Below, piece by piece: positions 1 through 8,170 of a stretch of 15,432 bases of DNA. The notes beneath the pieces are model-generated. The model worked only from the letters and a program-made list of their open reading frames with translations. It did no database searches and had not been told where the DNA came from. Both the position numbers and the translations under genes were made by a program. The stretch comes from JAZDDE01 sp039714435 (GTDB lineage Bacteria > Gemmatimonadota > Gemmatimonadetes > Palauibacterales > Palauibacteraceae). Position 1 is the first letter of the stretch; each line of letters opens with the position of its first letter. Location of the stretch: assembly GCA_039714435.1 (NCBI GenBank), contig JBDLJJ010000056.1:1-15432 (forward strand), in the 5' to 3' direction.

Positions 1-1
1 C

Positions 2-142
2 CAGCTGGCCATGCTGCGGCGCCTGCACGGCTCGCCGATTCCGCCCGAGAACTTCGTGGTCGCCGATGTGGACCCGGCAAACCTGAGCCGCGATCAGGCC
101 CAGCCGCGCAGCCCCGACGCCGAGTGGCCGGAACGGCTGTAG
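2..142 (+). CDS. C-terminal end of an unidentified protein (5' truncated by window)
   Basis: An open frame enters from the left edge and stops at the TAG at 140-142. It encodes about 46 residues containing LRRLHGSPIPPENF and ending EWPERL. The tail is rich in Pro, Asp and Arg, with no transmembrane segment and no motif I recognise. The reading frame is supported only by continuity to the edge and by the 92-base non-coding gap before the next gene. I cannot assign a family; the upstream sequence would be needed. It lies on the same strand as the following hydrolase but shows no overlap or close spacing that would make an operon certain. Confidence 0.5.
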   Translation, partial: QLAMLRRLHGSPIPPENFVVADVDPANLSRDQAQPRSPDAEWPERL

Positions 143-234
143 CCCGGTAGCTCCAACGACAGCCCCTCCGCCCGTGTTGTCCACTGCAGGACGGCAGGAG
201 TACTCCAGCAGCTGAGACAGGGAGCAGGCCAGGC

Positions 235-1323
235 ATGCGAATACGAGCCGTATGGATGATTCCATTTGTCTTGACGCTATTCATGTTCGCGCTACCGGTG
301 CCGGCGCCCGGCCAGGAAATCGGCGCCACGCACGAACTCACGGAGCTGGCCGAGGGTGTATTCGCGGTTCGGGGACGCTTCCAGGGTGCGAACGCGACGA
401 TTGTCATCAATGACGGCAGCGTTCTGGTAGTCGACTCGCACGGCAGCCCTGCTTCTGCGGCGGCGCTTCTCGAGGAGGTCGGGCGGCTAACCGATCAACC
501 CGTGCGCTACGTCGTCAACACGCACTGGCACGCCGACCACCATGTCGGCAATCAAGCCTACTATCGTGCTTTCCCGGGAGAGGTGGAGTTCATATCGCAC
601 CGGTTTACGCGTGAGGACATTCCGGAGATGGCGCGCCAGCAGCTGAAGGATGTGGCACCATTCATGGAGAGACCGCTCGCCGAAGCCCGGGAGCAACTGC
701 AGACCGGCCTGGACGAACACGGCAACACGCTCACGCCCGAGCAGCGGCAGCAGATCGAGCGCTTCGCTCAGGGTCAGGCGAACTTCCTGGAGGGCATCGA
801 CAGAATCGAGTTCGTGCTGCCCAGTCTGACCTTCGAACGCGGCCTGACTCTTCATACACCGACGCGCCCCATCCACATTCGTTACTTCTTCAAGGGCCAC
901 ACGCGGGGCGACGTGGTGGTCTACCTGCCATCAGAGAAGATCCTCCTCGCCGGTGACCTTCTCACGACTCCCATTCTGTGGTCCTGGTCGAGCTATCCGG
1001 CTGATTACGTAAAGACGCTGCGAGCCCTGGAAGAGCTGGACATCGAGCGAATAGTGATAGGGCACGGCGAAGTCTTGACCGGAAAGGCGTACCTGACCCA
1101 GTCCAGGCGATTCCTGGAAGCGGTTGTCGATCATGTCCGGCTTTCGCTGGCGGGCGGTGTTAGTCTCGAGCGAACGCAGGCCTCTGCGGGCGACAGCGAG
1201 ACGATTCAGGCGTTTCGCAGACGCTTCGTGGAGGACACGGAGTCGGGAAACGGCATGTTCGATCAGATGGTCACGTGGACTGTGGAACGGGCGTACCTGG
1301 AGGCGACAGGCGAGCTGGACTGA
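235..1323 (+). CDS. Secreted metallo-beta-lactamase-fold hydrolase
   Basis: A 362-residue protein with an N-terminal signal peptide (hydrophobic stretch about 8-22, likely cut near APGQ at 24-27), so it probably acts in the periplasm. The fold is shown by the metal-binding motif HWHADH at 97-102 (H97, H99, D101, H102), then H222 (GHTRGD), D241 (LAGD) and H277 (GHG), in the usual order and spacing. All ligands for a two-zinc site are present. A Glu/Gln-rich, probably helical insertion lies at about 125-190, between the HxHxDH motif and the second half of the fold. The ATG at 235 follows a purine-rich GGAGCAGG stretch. MBL-fold proteins range from beta-lactamases to lactonases, cyclases and glyoxalase II-like enzymes, and the substrate cannot be chosen here. 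The final codons lie 30 bases from the end of the convergent porin-like gene. Confidence 0.9.
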   Translation: MRIRAVWMIPFVLTLFMFALPVPAPGQEIGATHELTELAEGVFAVRGRFQGANATIVINDGSVLVVDSHGSPASAAALLEEVGRLTDQPVRYVVNTHWHADHHVGNQAYYRAFPGEVEFISHRFTREDIPEMARQQLKDVAPFMERPLAEAREQLQTGLDEHGNTLTPEQRQQIERFAQGQANFLEGIDRIEFVLPSLTFERGLTLHTPTRPIHIRYFFKGHTRGDVVVYLPSEKILLAGDLLTTPILWSWSSYPADYVKTLRALEELDIERIVIGHGEVLTGKAYLTQSRRFLEAVVDHVRLSLAGGVSLERTQASAGDSETIQAFRRRFVEDTESGNGMFDQMVTWTVERAYLEATGELD

Positions 1324-1353
1324 CGGACCAACGCCCCCGGCGAGCCAGTCCGC

Positions 1354-2649
1354 TCAGAAGCTGTAGCGCAGCCGTGCGTACACGTTCGTATTCTGCTCCA
1401 GCTGCCCAAAAAATGAAGCATCCGGTCCCAGCAGCACATTTCCCCCCAGGCTCAGCTTCACCGCGTCGCTCCAATCATAATCGAGCACGGGCCGCAGATG
1501 TGCGTCGTCGCGGCTCGGTGAGTAGAACGTGAACAGCGACAGGCGCAGCGTCTGCTGACGGAGCAGCCTGGTGAGCCGGGCCGTAACTGTGTGGTCGGCC
1601 TCAGGCGGCTCGAATTCCGGCGCGGGTGAACTGCCGATGAGCCGGTCGTAGTCCTGGATCCACACGAGCGAATACTGTAGCCCGAGAGTAAAATCGGCCG
1701 CCACCTCACGCTCGTAGCCCGCCAGGGCGCGCAGGTCGGAGTTGGCGACCAACGGATCGTCGCCGTCCTCGTCGTCGAGCGAGAAGTAGTAGGCGCCCTC
1801 CAGGTTGGCGATCCCGCCCCCCAGGTTTCCGCGCACGCTGGCTCCCAGGGCGTCGAGCCTCGAGAAGGTGGGCCGGCCGGCCGCCGCGTCGAACGCCGTC
1901 GACTGCTTAGTGAAGCCCACGTAGCCGTACAGCGCCAGCTCGTAGCCCGATACGGTTCGGTGCAGGCGTCCGGCGAACTCGCCGCTGTCCAGCTCTCGGG
2001 CCGGGAGAAGAGGGTCCACAGCGCCCCCCAGCGTGGTACTACTCTCAATCTGGCCGGTGCGCGGGTCGAAGAAAGACAGGCGCTCGCCGCTGATCGCCAC
2101 GTCGGGCGCAAACACGGGGGTCCACACGAAGTCGAAGTCGAACGGGGCGGCGTGGAAGCTGAAGCGGGCTGAATTGGAGGGCGCCTTGAGAAACTCGTCC
2201 GCCCGCCCGCCGAAGAAGGAGACGAAATCCTTGGGGAAGCGGTCGTTGATGAACACGAGGTCGCCGGTTCCCCACGTGAGCACCTGGCGGCCCATGCGAA
2301 CGTCCAGCCAGTCGGCCGCATTCAGGGAGACGAGTGCCTGACGCACGTCGATGACTTGATCCCGCTCCACGCCGTCAGCGACCAGGTCACCTTTGAACAG
2401 GAATTCGGCGCGCTCGCCGTACTGCGCCACCTCAAGCCTGAAACGCGCCTCCTCGAGCAAGACGTCGTCTGGCTGGGTGGAGTTCGCCACGACGCGGGCG
2501 CCTACCGCTGCCTCAGCGAAACCGTGGATTTCCACGGGCAGCGACGACTCGTCGCCCCACTCGTCGCCCCAGTCGTCCTCCTGCGCGAGCCCGGATCCTG
2601 GCAGCGCGAGCAACATGATCATCCCGGCCGCAACGCGCACCGACCGCAT
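1354..2649 (-). CDS. DUF1302-like outer-membrane beta-barrel protein
   Basis: About 431 residues from the ATG at 2649. A signal peptide (1 to about 23, ending GSGLAQ) is followed by an acidic Trp/Gly stretch, DDWGDEWGDE, and then many alternating amphipathic strands. The chain ends in RLRYSF, whose terminal Phe fits the beta-barrel recognition signal. The block GRQVLTWGTGD...NDRFPKDF at about 121-143 resembles the conserved W-G-x-x-D...P-x-D region of DUF1302/porin-like proteins often found near RND transporters and LolA-like proteins. The start codon overlaps the stop of the upstream LolA-like gene as TGATG, and no Shine-Dalgarno is visible, which suggests translational coupling; a GTG at 2667 is a less likely start. 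By inference it is the outer-membrane part of an envelope transport cassette. It could instead be a general porin. The substrate is unknown. Confidence 0.8.
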   Translation of the reverse strand: MRSVRVAAGMIMLLALPGSGLAQEDDWGDEWGDESSLPVEIHGFAEAAVGARVVANSTQPDDVLLEEARFRLEVAQYGERAEFLFKGDLVADGVERDQVIDVRQALVSLNAADWLDVRMGRQVLTWGTGDLVFINDRFPKDFVSFFGGRADEFLKAPSNSARFSFHAAPFDFDFVWTPVFAPDVAISGERLSFFDPRTGQIESSTTLGGAVDPLLPARELDSGEFAGRLHRTVSGYELALYGYVGFTKQSTAFDAAAGRPTFSRLDALGASVRGNLGGGIANLEGAYYFSLDDEDGDDPLVANSDLRALAGYEREVAADFTLGLQYSLVWIQDYDRLIGSSPAPEFEPPEADHTVTARLTRLLRQQTLRLSLFTFYSPSRDDAHLRPVLDYDWSDAVKLSLGGNVLLGPDASFFGQLEQNTNVYARLRYSF

Positions 2650-3467
2650 CACCGGGAGGAGAACCACTTCCGAGGCGGGTTACGCAGCGTACGTTCGGTG
2701 AAGACTGCCTCCGGTAGGCCAATGTTGTACTGGATCTTTCGAAACAGGGATACGGTCGTCCCCCCCGAGCGGAGGTCGGATACCATCGCCTTGATGACGG
2801 TCGGATGGCCTCCTACTTCCTCGATCTCGAGTGCCTCGATTCTCCGGTAGACGTTTTCCTGCTCGTCCATGTACTCCGACTTCACGGGCAGGAACGTCGT
2901 CTTGTCGATCCACGCCGTCCACGAGCCGAATTCGACCGAACTGGCGTCGACCGGAATATTCCTTATCACGTAGTGCTCATCGGTGGTTTCGATCAGCTCG
3001 TGCACGTCCTCATCCACACCGCGGCCCGAGATGTCCTCATACAGGAAGTCGGACCCGATGAAGCTCGTACGCTTGTCGCCCGCCGCGATACGCTTCACCA
3101 GATCCAGATCGGGCAGGTAGAGCCAGCGGTCGTCGTCTGCACCGACGTGCTTATTCACCAGGAATACAGTGTTTCGTACGTCAGCCGGCCGGCTGAAGAG
3201 GACGGCATAGTCCTGGTCCGCCCCGTCCTGCCGGTCGCGTCTCAGAATAAAAAACTGACGGATGCGCCTGCGTCCCTGAGCGTCGCTGATCGTCATTCGC
3301 ACCTCGGCGCGCCCATCGTTGCCGGCGTAATAGGCCGCCAGGTTGGCGCGCCCGACGATGTCGGCGACATCGGTCAGATCCTGTGCGTGGCCAAGGGATG
3401 GAGCGGCCAGGAGGCCCACCAGGAGACCTGCCACCAGTAGAACAATATGTGTGTTATTGAATCTCAT
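2649..3467 (-). CDS. LolA-like outer-membrane lipoprotein-sorting family protein
   Basis: A 272-residue protein with a clear signal peptide (hydrophobic core about 8-23, then LGHAQ), so it is predicted to be periplasmic. The region DRWLYLPDLDLVKRI...SFIGSDFLYEDISGR at about 113-149 matches the signature of the LolA-like family annotated as outer membrane lipoprotein-sorting protein (COG2834-type; Pfam LolA_like). The fold is a half-barrel that carries a lipid or acylated ligand across the periplasm. It sits 25 bases downstream of the RND/MMPL transporter and overlaps the DUF1302-like gene by one base, so the three probably share a transcript. It is distinct from classical LolA, which works with the LolCDE ABC transporter, absent here. 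I infer that it shuttles a hydrophobic cargo between the transporter and the outer membrane. The ATG at 3467 lacks a strong ribosome-binding site, consistent with coupling to the upstream gene. Confidence 0.82.
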   Translation of the reverse strand: MRFNNTHIVLLVAGLLVGLLAAPSLGHAQDLTDVADIVGRANLAAYYAGNDGRAEVRMTISDAQGRRRIRQFFILRRDRQDGADQDYAVLFSRPADVRNTVFLVNKHVGADDDRWLYLPDLDLVKRIAAGDKRTSFIGSDFLYEDISGRGVDEDVHELIETTDEHYVIRNIPVDASSVEFGSWTAWIDKTTFLPVKSEYMDEQENVYRRIEALEIEEVGGHPTVIKAMVSDLRSGGTTVSLFRKIQYNIGLPEAVFTERTLRNPPRKWFSSR

Positions 3468-3492
3468 AATTGTATACGTGTCTGTTCGAGCT

Positions 3493-6093
3493 TCACAGGT
3501 TCCCCGCCGCGGACGGTTCGATAGGCGGCGGCGCAGCCCTTTCTCTGAAGATTTTCGACTTCAGAAGTTCCATGACGCTCGGAAGCAGAAGGAGTGTCAC
3601 CACACAAGAGAGGGCCATGATGGCGGCCAGAAAAAGCCCCACCGTCGTGTACGGCAGGAGGGGCGACACAAGCAGCGGCAAGAAGCCGATGGCGATTACG
3701 ATGGCGTTGCGTGTGATGGCGCGGGCTGGTTCGCGAAACATCCGCTCCACGGTGTCGTGCCAGCTTCCCGTCTCACTCCGAATGGCGCGGGCTCGCTGTA
3801 GGAAATGGATCGCAAAATCGATGGACAGGCCCAGTGTGAGCGAGCTGAGCACCGCCACCGGCATGTCGTAGTCTTTTCCGGTCCAGCCGATAAGTCCGTA
3901 TATCGCAGCAATCGTGATGGACAGGGGGAGCATGGCCAGCAAGCCGAACCAGACCGAGCGGAATAGCACGAGCATCATGATCAGTACGATCACAAAGCTC
4001 CCGAGCAGCGCCTTGAGCATCCCGCTGACCATGGCGTCCTGCCACACCACGTTGAGGTACGTGAGGCCGGCCCACCTGGCCTCGATGCCCGCAGGTGGGG
4101 GATTGGCCTCCATGTAGGCGCTGACGTGTTCCGTGACGAGCGCCATATCCTGGTTGTCGCCGCTCTTGAGCTGCAGCCACACGTTGGCGCTCTGGAAGTC
4201 AGGGGTTACGAAGTGCCACAGGTCGTGCGGCCGGTGGGAGGACTGATAGCTGAGAAGTGTCTGAGCCACTCCTCCCGTACTGGACGGGATCGTGAAGTAG
4301 TCGGGATTTCCGTCTCGCAGTTCGCGGTGAACTGTCTTCACGATATCGCCCAGCGAGTTCGATTTTCCCGCCAAGCCTGAGAGCACCAGATCCTCCTGCA
4401 GGCCTTCGATATAACCGAGCGCCTCAGGAGTCTTGAAGGTCTGGCCGCCCGTTTGAGCGTCCTCGAGCATAACGAGAACATCCTCCCACGCCTCGGCGTC
4501 GGCTCCCTCGTCCAGCTTGTCGTACACGGCATCCACCAGCGCATCAACCTGTGTACCGGCCGCCTCCCGCCCGTCTGGTACAACCATCCCGGCCCAGTCG
4601 GACCTGAGATCCGGGCCGCCGCCCGCCGCTTCCTCTTCGAGCAGGGTCCGAACGCGGGCATCCAGCTCTGCCAGCGGGTCGGTTCCAGGCTCAGTGCCCA
4701 GGACGAGGAAAGCGTTGTACGTGCCTCCGAAGTGCTGGTTGAGTACCCGGTCCGCCACCCGAATCGGGTGATCGGCGCGAAACCAGCGCACGGGATTGTC
4801 GTTGATCTGGATACGGGCGATGCCGAACGCGCTCACCACTACCAGGACTACCGCAGCGAACAGAATCCCCTTCGCAGCTCCGACGCTGGCCGGGCCGAAT
4901 CGTGACAGAATCCTGCTCAGCCATTTTTCTTCCCCAGCCGCTTCGCGGTCGCGCGCCAGCTCGGCGATCCTCCTGTCCTTCAGCAGAACGACGTAGGCGG
5001 GGATGAACGTGATCGTCAGCAGGAACGCCAGTACGATCCCGATCGCCACGAACAGCCCGAAAACGCGCACCGGCGGAATGGGGGCCAGAACGAGCGATGC
5101 GAAGCCCACCGCAGAAGTAAGCGACGTGAAGTACATCGGTGTAAACAGGGTGCTCGTCACTTCACGGATCGTCTCTTCCCGGTCTCTGGAGCGCGGATAA
5201 TGATCGGCGAACTCGCTCAGGACGTGCACCGAGTCGACCACGGCGATCGGCATGAGGAAGATCGGAATCATCGAGCTCATGATGTGCACGGTGAAGCCGA
5301 GCCCGGTCAGCAGGCCCATCGTGGTGATAACCGTCACGATGGCCACTATCATGGGCGCCGCGATGAGCGCGATGCTGCGGAAGAAGAACCACATGAGCAG
5401 GAAGATGATCAGGCCAGCCAGGGGCGCCGTGATGCCCATCTGCATGAACATCTCCACACCAAACGTGTCCTCGGCCACAGGTAGGCCGGTGATGTGGTAC
5501 TGCTCGTCTCCCTCGAATTCGGCTATTATCTGCTCGATCTCGCTCGCGATGCGGTGGCTCTGGCTCTTCTCGACGATCGGCACGTATATCGCCGCCGCCC
5601 GCCCGTCCTCGCTCACCAACGTTCCGTTCAGAGTGGGAATCCGCTGGGCCGCGTCCCGAATGCTCAGCGCGTCCTCTCGCGCCTGGGGCGGAGTCTGCAT
5701 CAGCCATTCGAAGCGGACGACGCCCGGTCCGCCCTGCGAGATGTTGTCCACCGTGGCGAGCGACAGAAGATCCTGCCTGACCACGCCCTCCAGCTGCTCG
5801 ATGGCGCGGGTCAACTCGTGCAGGCGCGCCAGGGAAACGGGGTTGAACACTCCGTCCGCGTCTTCCTCGTTGACCACCCCCACGACGATCATGTCGTGCA
5901 GGGTGAAATCGGCCTTCACCCGGTTGTGAAACACCCGGGCGCCCTGGTCGGCCGGGAGCATGTTCTCCGGATCGGCGTCGATCGTGACGCCGGGAAGCAG
6001 CGCTGCCGCTGCCGCGAACAGCGCCGCGGTCATCAGCATGACCGTTTTCGGCCGCTGTATGGAGAACTCGATTATCCTATGGCGAACCGGCAA
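3493..6093 (-). CDS. RND/MMPL-superfamily transporter
   Basis: About 866 residues from a TTG start at 6093. The architecture is a tandem duplication: TM1 (about 17-36), a large periplasmic loop, five TM segments (about 220-375), TM7 (about 410-430), a second large loop, and five TM segments near the C-terminus. This gives 12 helices, as in RND/MMPL exporters (COG1033-type). Membrane-embedded Asp residues occur in both halves, in PIAVVDSVHVL (about D287) and LGLSIDFAIHF (about D759), at positions used for proton relay. Known relatives move lipids such as mycolates and hopanoids as well as drugs; the neighbouring LolA-like and barrel genes favour lipid or hydrophobic cargo, by inference. The TTG at 6093 is preceded at 5 bases by GGGAGG, the best ribosome-binding site locally. 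A GTG at 6162 would add 23 Arg-rich residues and lacks such a site. Confidence 0.88.
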   Translation of the reverse strand: MPVRHRIIEFSIQRPKTVMLMTAALFAAAAALLPGVTIDADPENMLPADQGARVFHNRVKADFTLHDMIVVGVVNEEDADGVFNPVSLARLHELTRAIEQLEGVVRQDLLSLATVDNISQGGPGVVRFEWLMQTPPQAREDALSIRDAAQRIPTLNGTLVSEDGRAAAIYVPIVEKSQSHRIASEIEQIIAEFEGDEQYHITGLPVAEDTFGVEMFMQMGITAPLAGLIIFLLMWFFFRSIALIAAPMIVAIVTVITTMGLLTGLGFTVHIMSSMIPIFLMPIAVVDSVHVLSEFADHYPRSRDREETIREVTSTLFTPMYFTSLTSAVGFASLVLAPIPPVRVFGLFVAIGIVLAFLLTITFIPAYVVLLKDRRIAELARDREAAGEEKWLSRILSRFGPASVGAAKGILFAAVVLVVVSAFGIARIQINDNPVRWFRADHPIRVADRVLNQHFGGTYNAFLVLGTEPGTDPLAELDARVRTLLEEEAAGGGPDLRSDWAGMVVPDGREAAGTQVDALVDAVYDKLDEGADAEAWEDVLVMLEDAQTGGQTFKTPEALGYIEGLQEDLVLSGLAGKSNSLGDIVKTVHRELRDGNPDYFTIPSSTGGVAQTLLSYQSSHRPHDLWHFVTPDFQSANVWLQLKSGDNQDMALVTEHVSAYMEANPPPAGIEARWAGLTYLNVVWQDAMVSGMLKALLGSFVIVLIMMLVLFRSVWFGLLAMLPLSITIAAIYGLIGWTGKDYDMPVAVLSSLTLGLSIDFAIHFLQRARAIRSETGSWHDTVERMFREPARAITRNAIVIAIGFLPLLVSPLLPYTTVGLFLAAIMALSCVVTLLLLPSVMELLKSKIFRERAAPPPIEPSAAGNL

Positions 6094-6097
6094 CGCT

Positions 6098-6105
6098 TCC
6101 TCCCG
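6098..6105 (-). promoter_or_regulatory. Ribosome-binding site that supports the TTG start of the RND transporter
   Basis: Read on the minus strand, positions 6105 to 6091 give CGGGAGGAAGCG followed by TTG. The GGGAGG core lies 5 bases before the TTG at 6093, near-optimal spacing. The protein from there begins MPVRHRIIEF, a conventional short cytoplasmic lead before TM1. The alternative GTG at 6162 adds a basic, low-complexity lead. Confidence 0.6.
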
Positions 6106-6170
6106 CGCGGATCTTGAGCCTCGCCTTCCGGTACGGCCGGGAAAGCGGCGTGCTGAACACACAGCCTAAC

Positions 6171-6199
6171 ATTCTATCCGGATCCGCCCCCGCCGGGAA
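6171..6199 (-). promoter_or_regulatory. Weak candidate promoter ahead of the RND transporter
   Basis: On the minus strand TAGAAT (6176-6171) matches 5 of 6 bases of a sigma-70 -10 box. The hexamer 17 bases upstream (TTCCCG, 6199-6194) is a poor -35. Transcription from it would begin near 6164, so the GTG at 6162 would be almost leaderless and the TTG at 6093 would have a normal leader. It might give the transporter cassette its own start separate from the M1 peptidase. The evidence is weak. Confidence 0.25.
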
Positions 6200-6205
6200 T
6201 GCGGG

Positions 6206-8170
6206 CTAACTGGCCTCCCGTATCCACACGTTGTTTCCGGTATCCGCATCCGGAAGCATGGCGTCGGGGTCCACCGTTACCCGAACGGGAAGTTCGTCCC
6301 GGTCCAGCGACAGGGAATACAGATCACCGCGCATCCAGATTTCGGCCGGAAGCTGGAGCCGGAACGTCTCCCCACTCTCCAGCTCGACATCCACGGTCAC
6401 CGGCATCACCAGGCCTTCGCGGTTCGAAAGCTGGATAGTGATTCCGCTGTCAGGCGAGACCGTTACGGCATCGACAGCCTGGTCCAGCAGATCGGTCGAG
6501 TAAAACCAGCCGCGCCAGAACCAACTCAAATCTTCACCGGAAGCCTCTTCCATGGTGCGAAAGAAGTCAGCCGGCTGCGGGTGTTTGTAGGCCCACTCGG
6601 CGATATACGTCTGAAACGCGTCGTCGAACCGATCCGGGCCCAGGATCACTTCCCGAAGCAGGACCAGGCCGAACCCGGGTTTGCGGTATGCCAGGTAGCC
6701 AAGACCCTGCCGCCGCACCACGTCCGGGTACGTCATGATGGGCTGGTCCGCGATCGGTGACTGCATGCGGGCCGCGACTGCCGCGCCTGTGGTGCGCTGC
6801 CCGACGCTGGGGTCGTCCCGGTAGAATTCCCGGATCGAGTAGTGATTGATGAACGTGTTGAGCCCCTCATCCATCCAGGCGTAGCGCCGTTCATCGCTGC
6901 CCACGATCATCGGAAACCACTCGTGGCCGAACTCATGGTCCGTCACCCCGAACAGAGCCAACCCTCGCGCACCCACTCCGCAAAAGACGATACCCGGGTA
7001 TTCCATTCCTCCCACGATACCCGCCACGTTCACGGCCACCGGATAGGGATAGCGGAACCAGCGGTTGGAGTAGTGGGAGATCGCGTGCTGAACGTACTCG
7101 GTGGATCTCTCCCAGCCGGGGTTGGCCGCATCACCGAGTCCCTCATGCGGATACGCGGACTGGAGAAGTACGCCCTCCCAGCCGGCCGCGTCCCAGATGA
7201 ACGCCGGCGAGGCCGCCCAGGAGAAGTCGCGCGCGTTCTCGAGCCGATACTTCCACGTGAGCGGGCCGTTGCCCGAAGGCCGGCTGGCCGGAGTTCCGAC
7301 CTCGTCCGGCGCCACGATGTGTACCGTCTCAGCGCTGCCGCGCGCCTGTGCAAGCCGGTTCAGCTGCTCTGACGTGAGCACCTCCTCCGGATTGAGCAGC
7401 TCTCCGCCAGAAACGACAATAAAGTCGCGCGGGGCGGTAATCTCTACATCGAAATCACCATATTCCAGGTAGAACTCCCCCTGGCCCAGGTAGGGCAGGG
7501 GGTTCCAGCCCTGAATGTCGTCGTACACGAACATCCGCGGATACCACTGCGCCAGCTCGTACACCCAGCCGCGCTCCGTAGCCAGGCGGCCCATCCTGTC
7601 GGCGCCATACTCCGGAATCACGAACGACCAATCGATCTCGAGTTGCAGCGCATCGCCGCTCGGCTCCATCGGCGTCTCGAGCGCGATGCGCAGCCGGGTA
7701 TCCTCGACGAGGATGACCGGCTCGTAGCGCTGGCCGCCGTGCTGCACCTCGAGCCGATCCAACTGGAATCCGCCCTCGGCAAAGGCTCCCCTGAACCGAT
7801 TGCCGGAGTTGAGCAGGCTTCCCCGGCTCCCCACTGAGAACAGGTTCTGGTCCAGCTGCACCCATAGAACATCCAGCTGGTCAGGCGAATTGTTGGTGTA
7901 GCGGATGACCTCGGATCCCGAAACGCGGTGCTCGTCCGGCTCCAGGTTGGTCCGGATACGATACTCCACTTCCTGCTGCCAGTAATCCGGCCCGGGCAGG
8001 CCAGATCCACGCCGCATCGGGTTAGCGCCCGGAACCTCGAGCGGAGCGAATATCTCCTGATTCGTTGGAAGAACCGGCGTTTGGGCTGTCTGCGCGGCGA
8101 GCGTTTGCGAACCGACCAGAAGAATGCCAAGGAGGCTCGAAAACGTCTTGAGGACAGAACTCGATAACAT
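6206..8170 (-). CDS. Secreted M1-family zinc metallopeptidase (aminopeptidase N-like)
   Basis: A 654-residue protein with a signal peptide (hydrophobic core about 8-25, SQTLAAQ), so probably periplasmic or exported. The gluzincin signature is complete: HEFGH at 412-416 with E435 exactly 18 residues after the second His (MDEGLNTF), giving ligands H412, H416 and E435 and catalytic E413. The M1 exopeptidase motif usually written GAMEN appears as GGMEY at 387-391. Y495, in LAYRKPG, is in the position of the transition-state tyrosine. The chain ends soon after the catalytic domain with a short beta-rich region, lacking the long helical C-terminal domain of E. coli PepN. It is expected to trim N-terminal residues from peptides. 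The ATG at 8170 has GGAG (8182-8179) 8 bases upstream. It lies 112 bases upstream of the RND transporter on the same strand; cotranscription is possible but unproven. Confidence 0.92.
   Translation of the reverse strand: MLSSSVLKTFSSLLGILLVGSQTLAAQTAQTPVLPTNQEIFAPLEVPGANPMRRGSGLPGPDYWQQEVEYRIRTNLEPDEHRVSGSEVIRYTNNSPDQLDVLWVQLDQNLFSVGSRGSLLNSGNRFRGAFAEGGFQLDRLEVQHGGQRYEPVILVEDTRLRIALETPMEPSGDALQLEIDWSFVIPEYGADRMGRLATERGWVYELAQWYPRMFVYDDIQGWNPLPYLGQGEFYLEYGDFDVEITAPRDFIVVSGGELLNPEEVLTSEQLNRLAQARGSAETVHIVAPDEVGTPASRPSGNGPLTWKYRLENARDFSWAASPAFIWDAAGWEGVLLQSAYPHEGLGDAANPGWERSTEYVQHAISHYSNRWFRYPYPVAVNVAGIVGGMEYPGIVFCGVGARGLALFGVTDHEFGHEWFPMIVGSDERRYAWMDEGLNTFINHYSIREFYRDDPSVGQRTTGAAVAARMQSPIADQPIMTYPDVVRRQGLGYLAYRKPGFGLVLLREVILGPDRFDDAFQTYIAEWAYKHPQPADFFRTMEEASGEDLSWFWRGWFYSTDLLDQAVDAVTVSPDSGITIQLSNREGLVMPVTVDVELESGETFRLQLPAEIWMRGDLYSLSLDRDELPVRVTVDPDAMLPDADTGNNVWIREAS

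Noticed and set aside
1317..1351. GGACTG...CAGTCC inverted repeat between the MBL hydrolase and the porin-like gene
   Set aside because: A 6-base stem with a 23-base loop, one arm inside the coding region and no T-run; likely chance.
1124..1366. Overlapping + strand frame across the end of the MBL hydrolase
   Set aside because: It runs out of frame over conserved coding sequence, is Arg/Trp-rich and has no family resemblance.
1458..2321. Long Ser/Arg/Pro-rich open frame (287 codons) on the minus strand inside the porin-like gene
   Set aside because: It is a different frame of the same strand as a well-supported barrel gene, with composition typical of GC-rich out-of-frame translation and no recognisable domain or ribosome-binding site.
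5494..6117. Open frame of 207 codons on the + strand, antisense to the RND transporter
   Set aside because: It is His/Arg/Asp-rich, lies opposite a clear transporter coding region and shows no motif; a compositional shadow.
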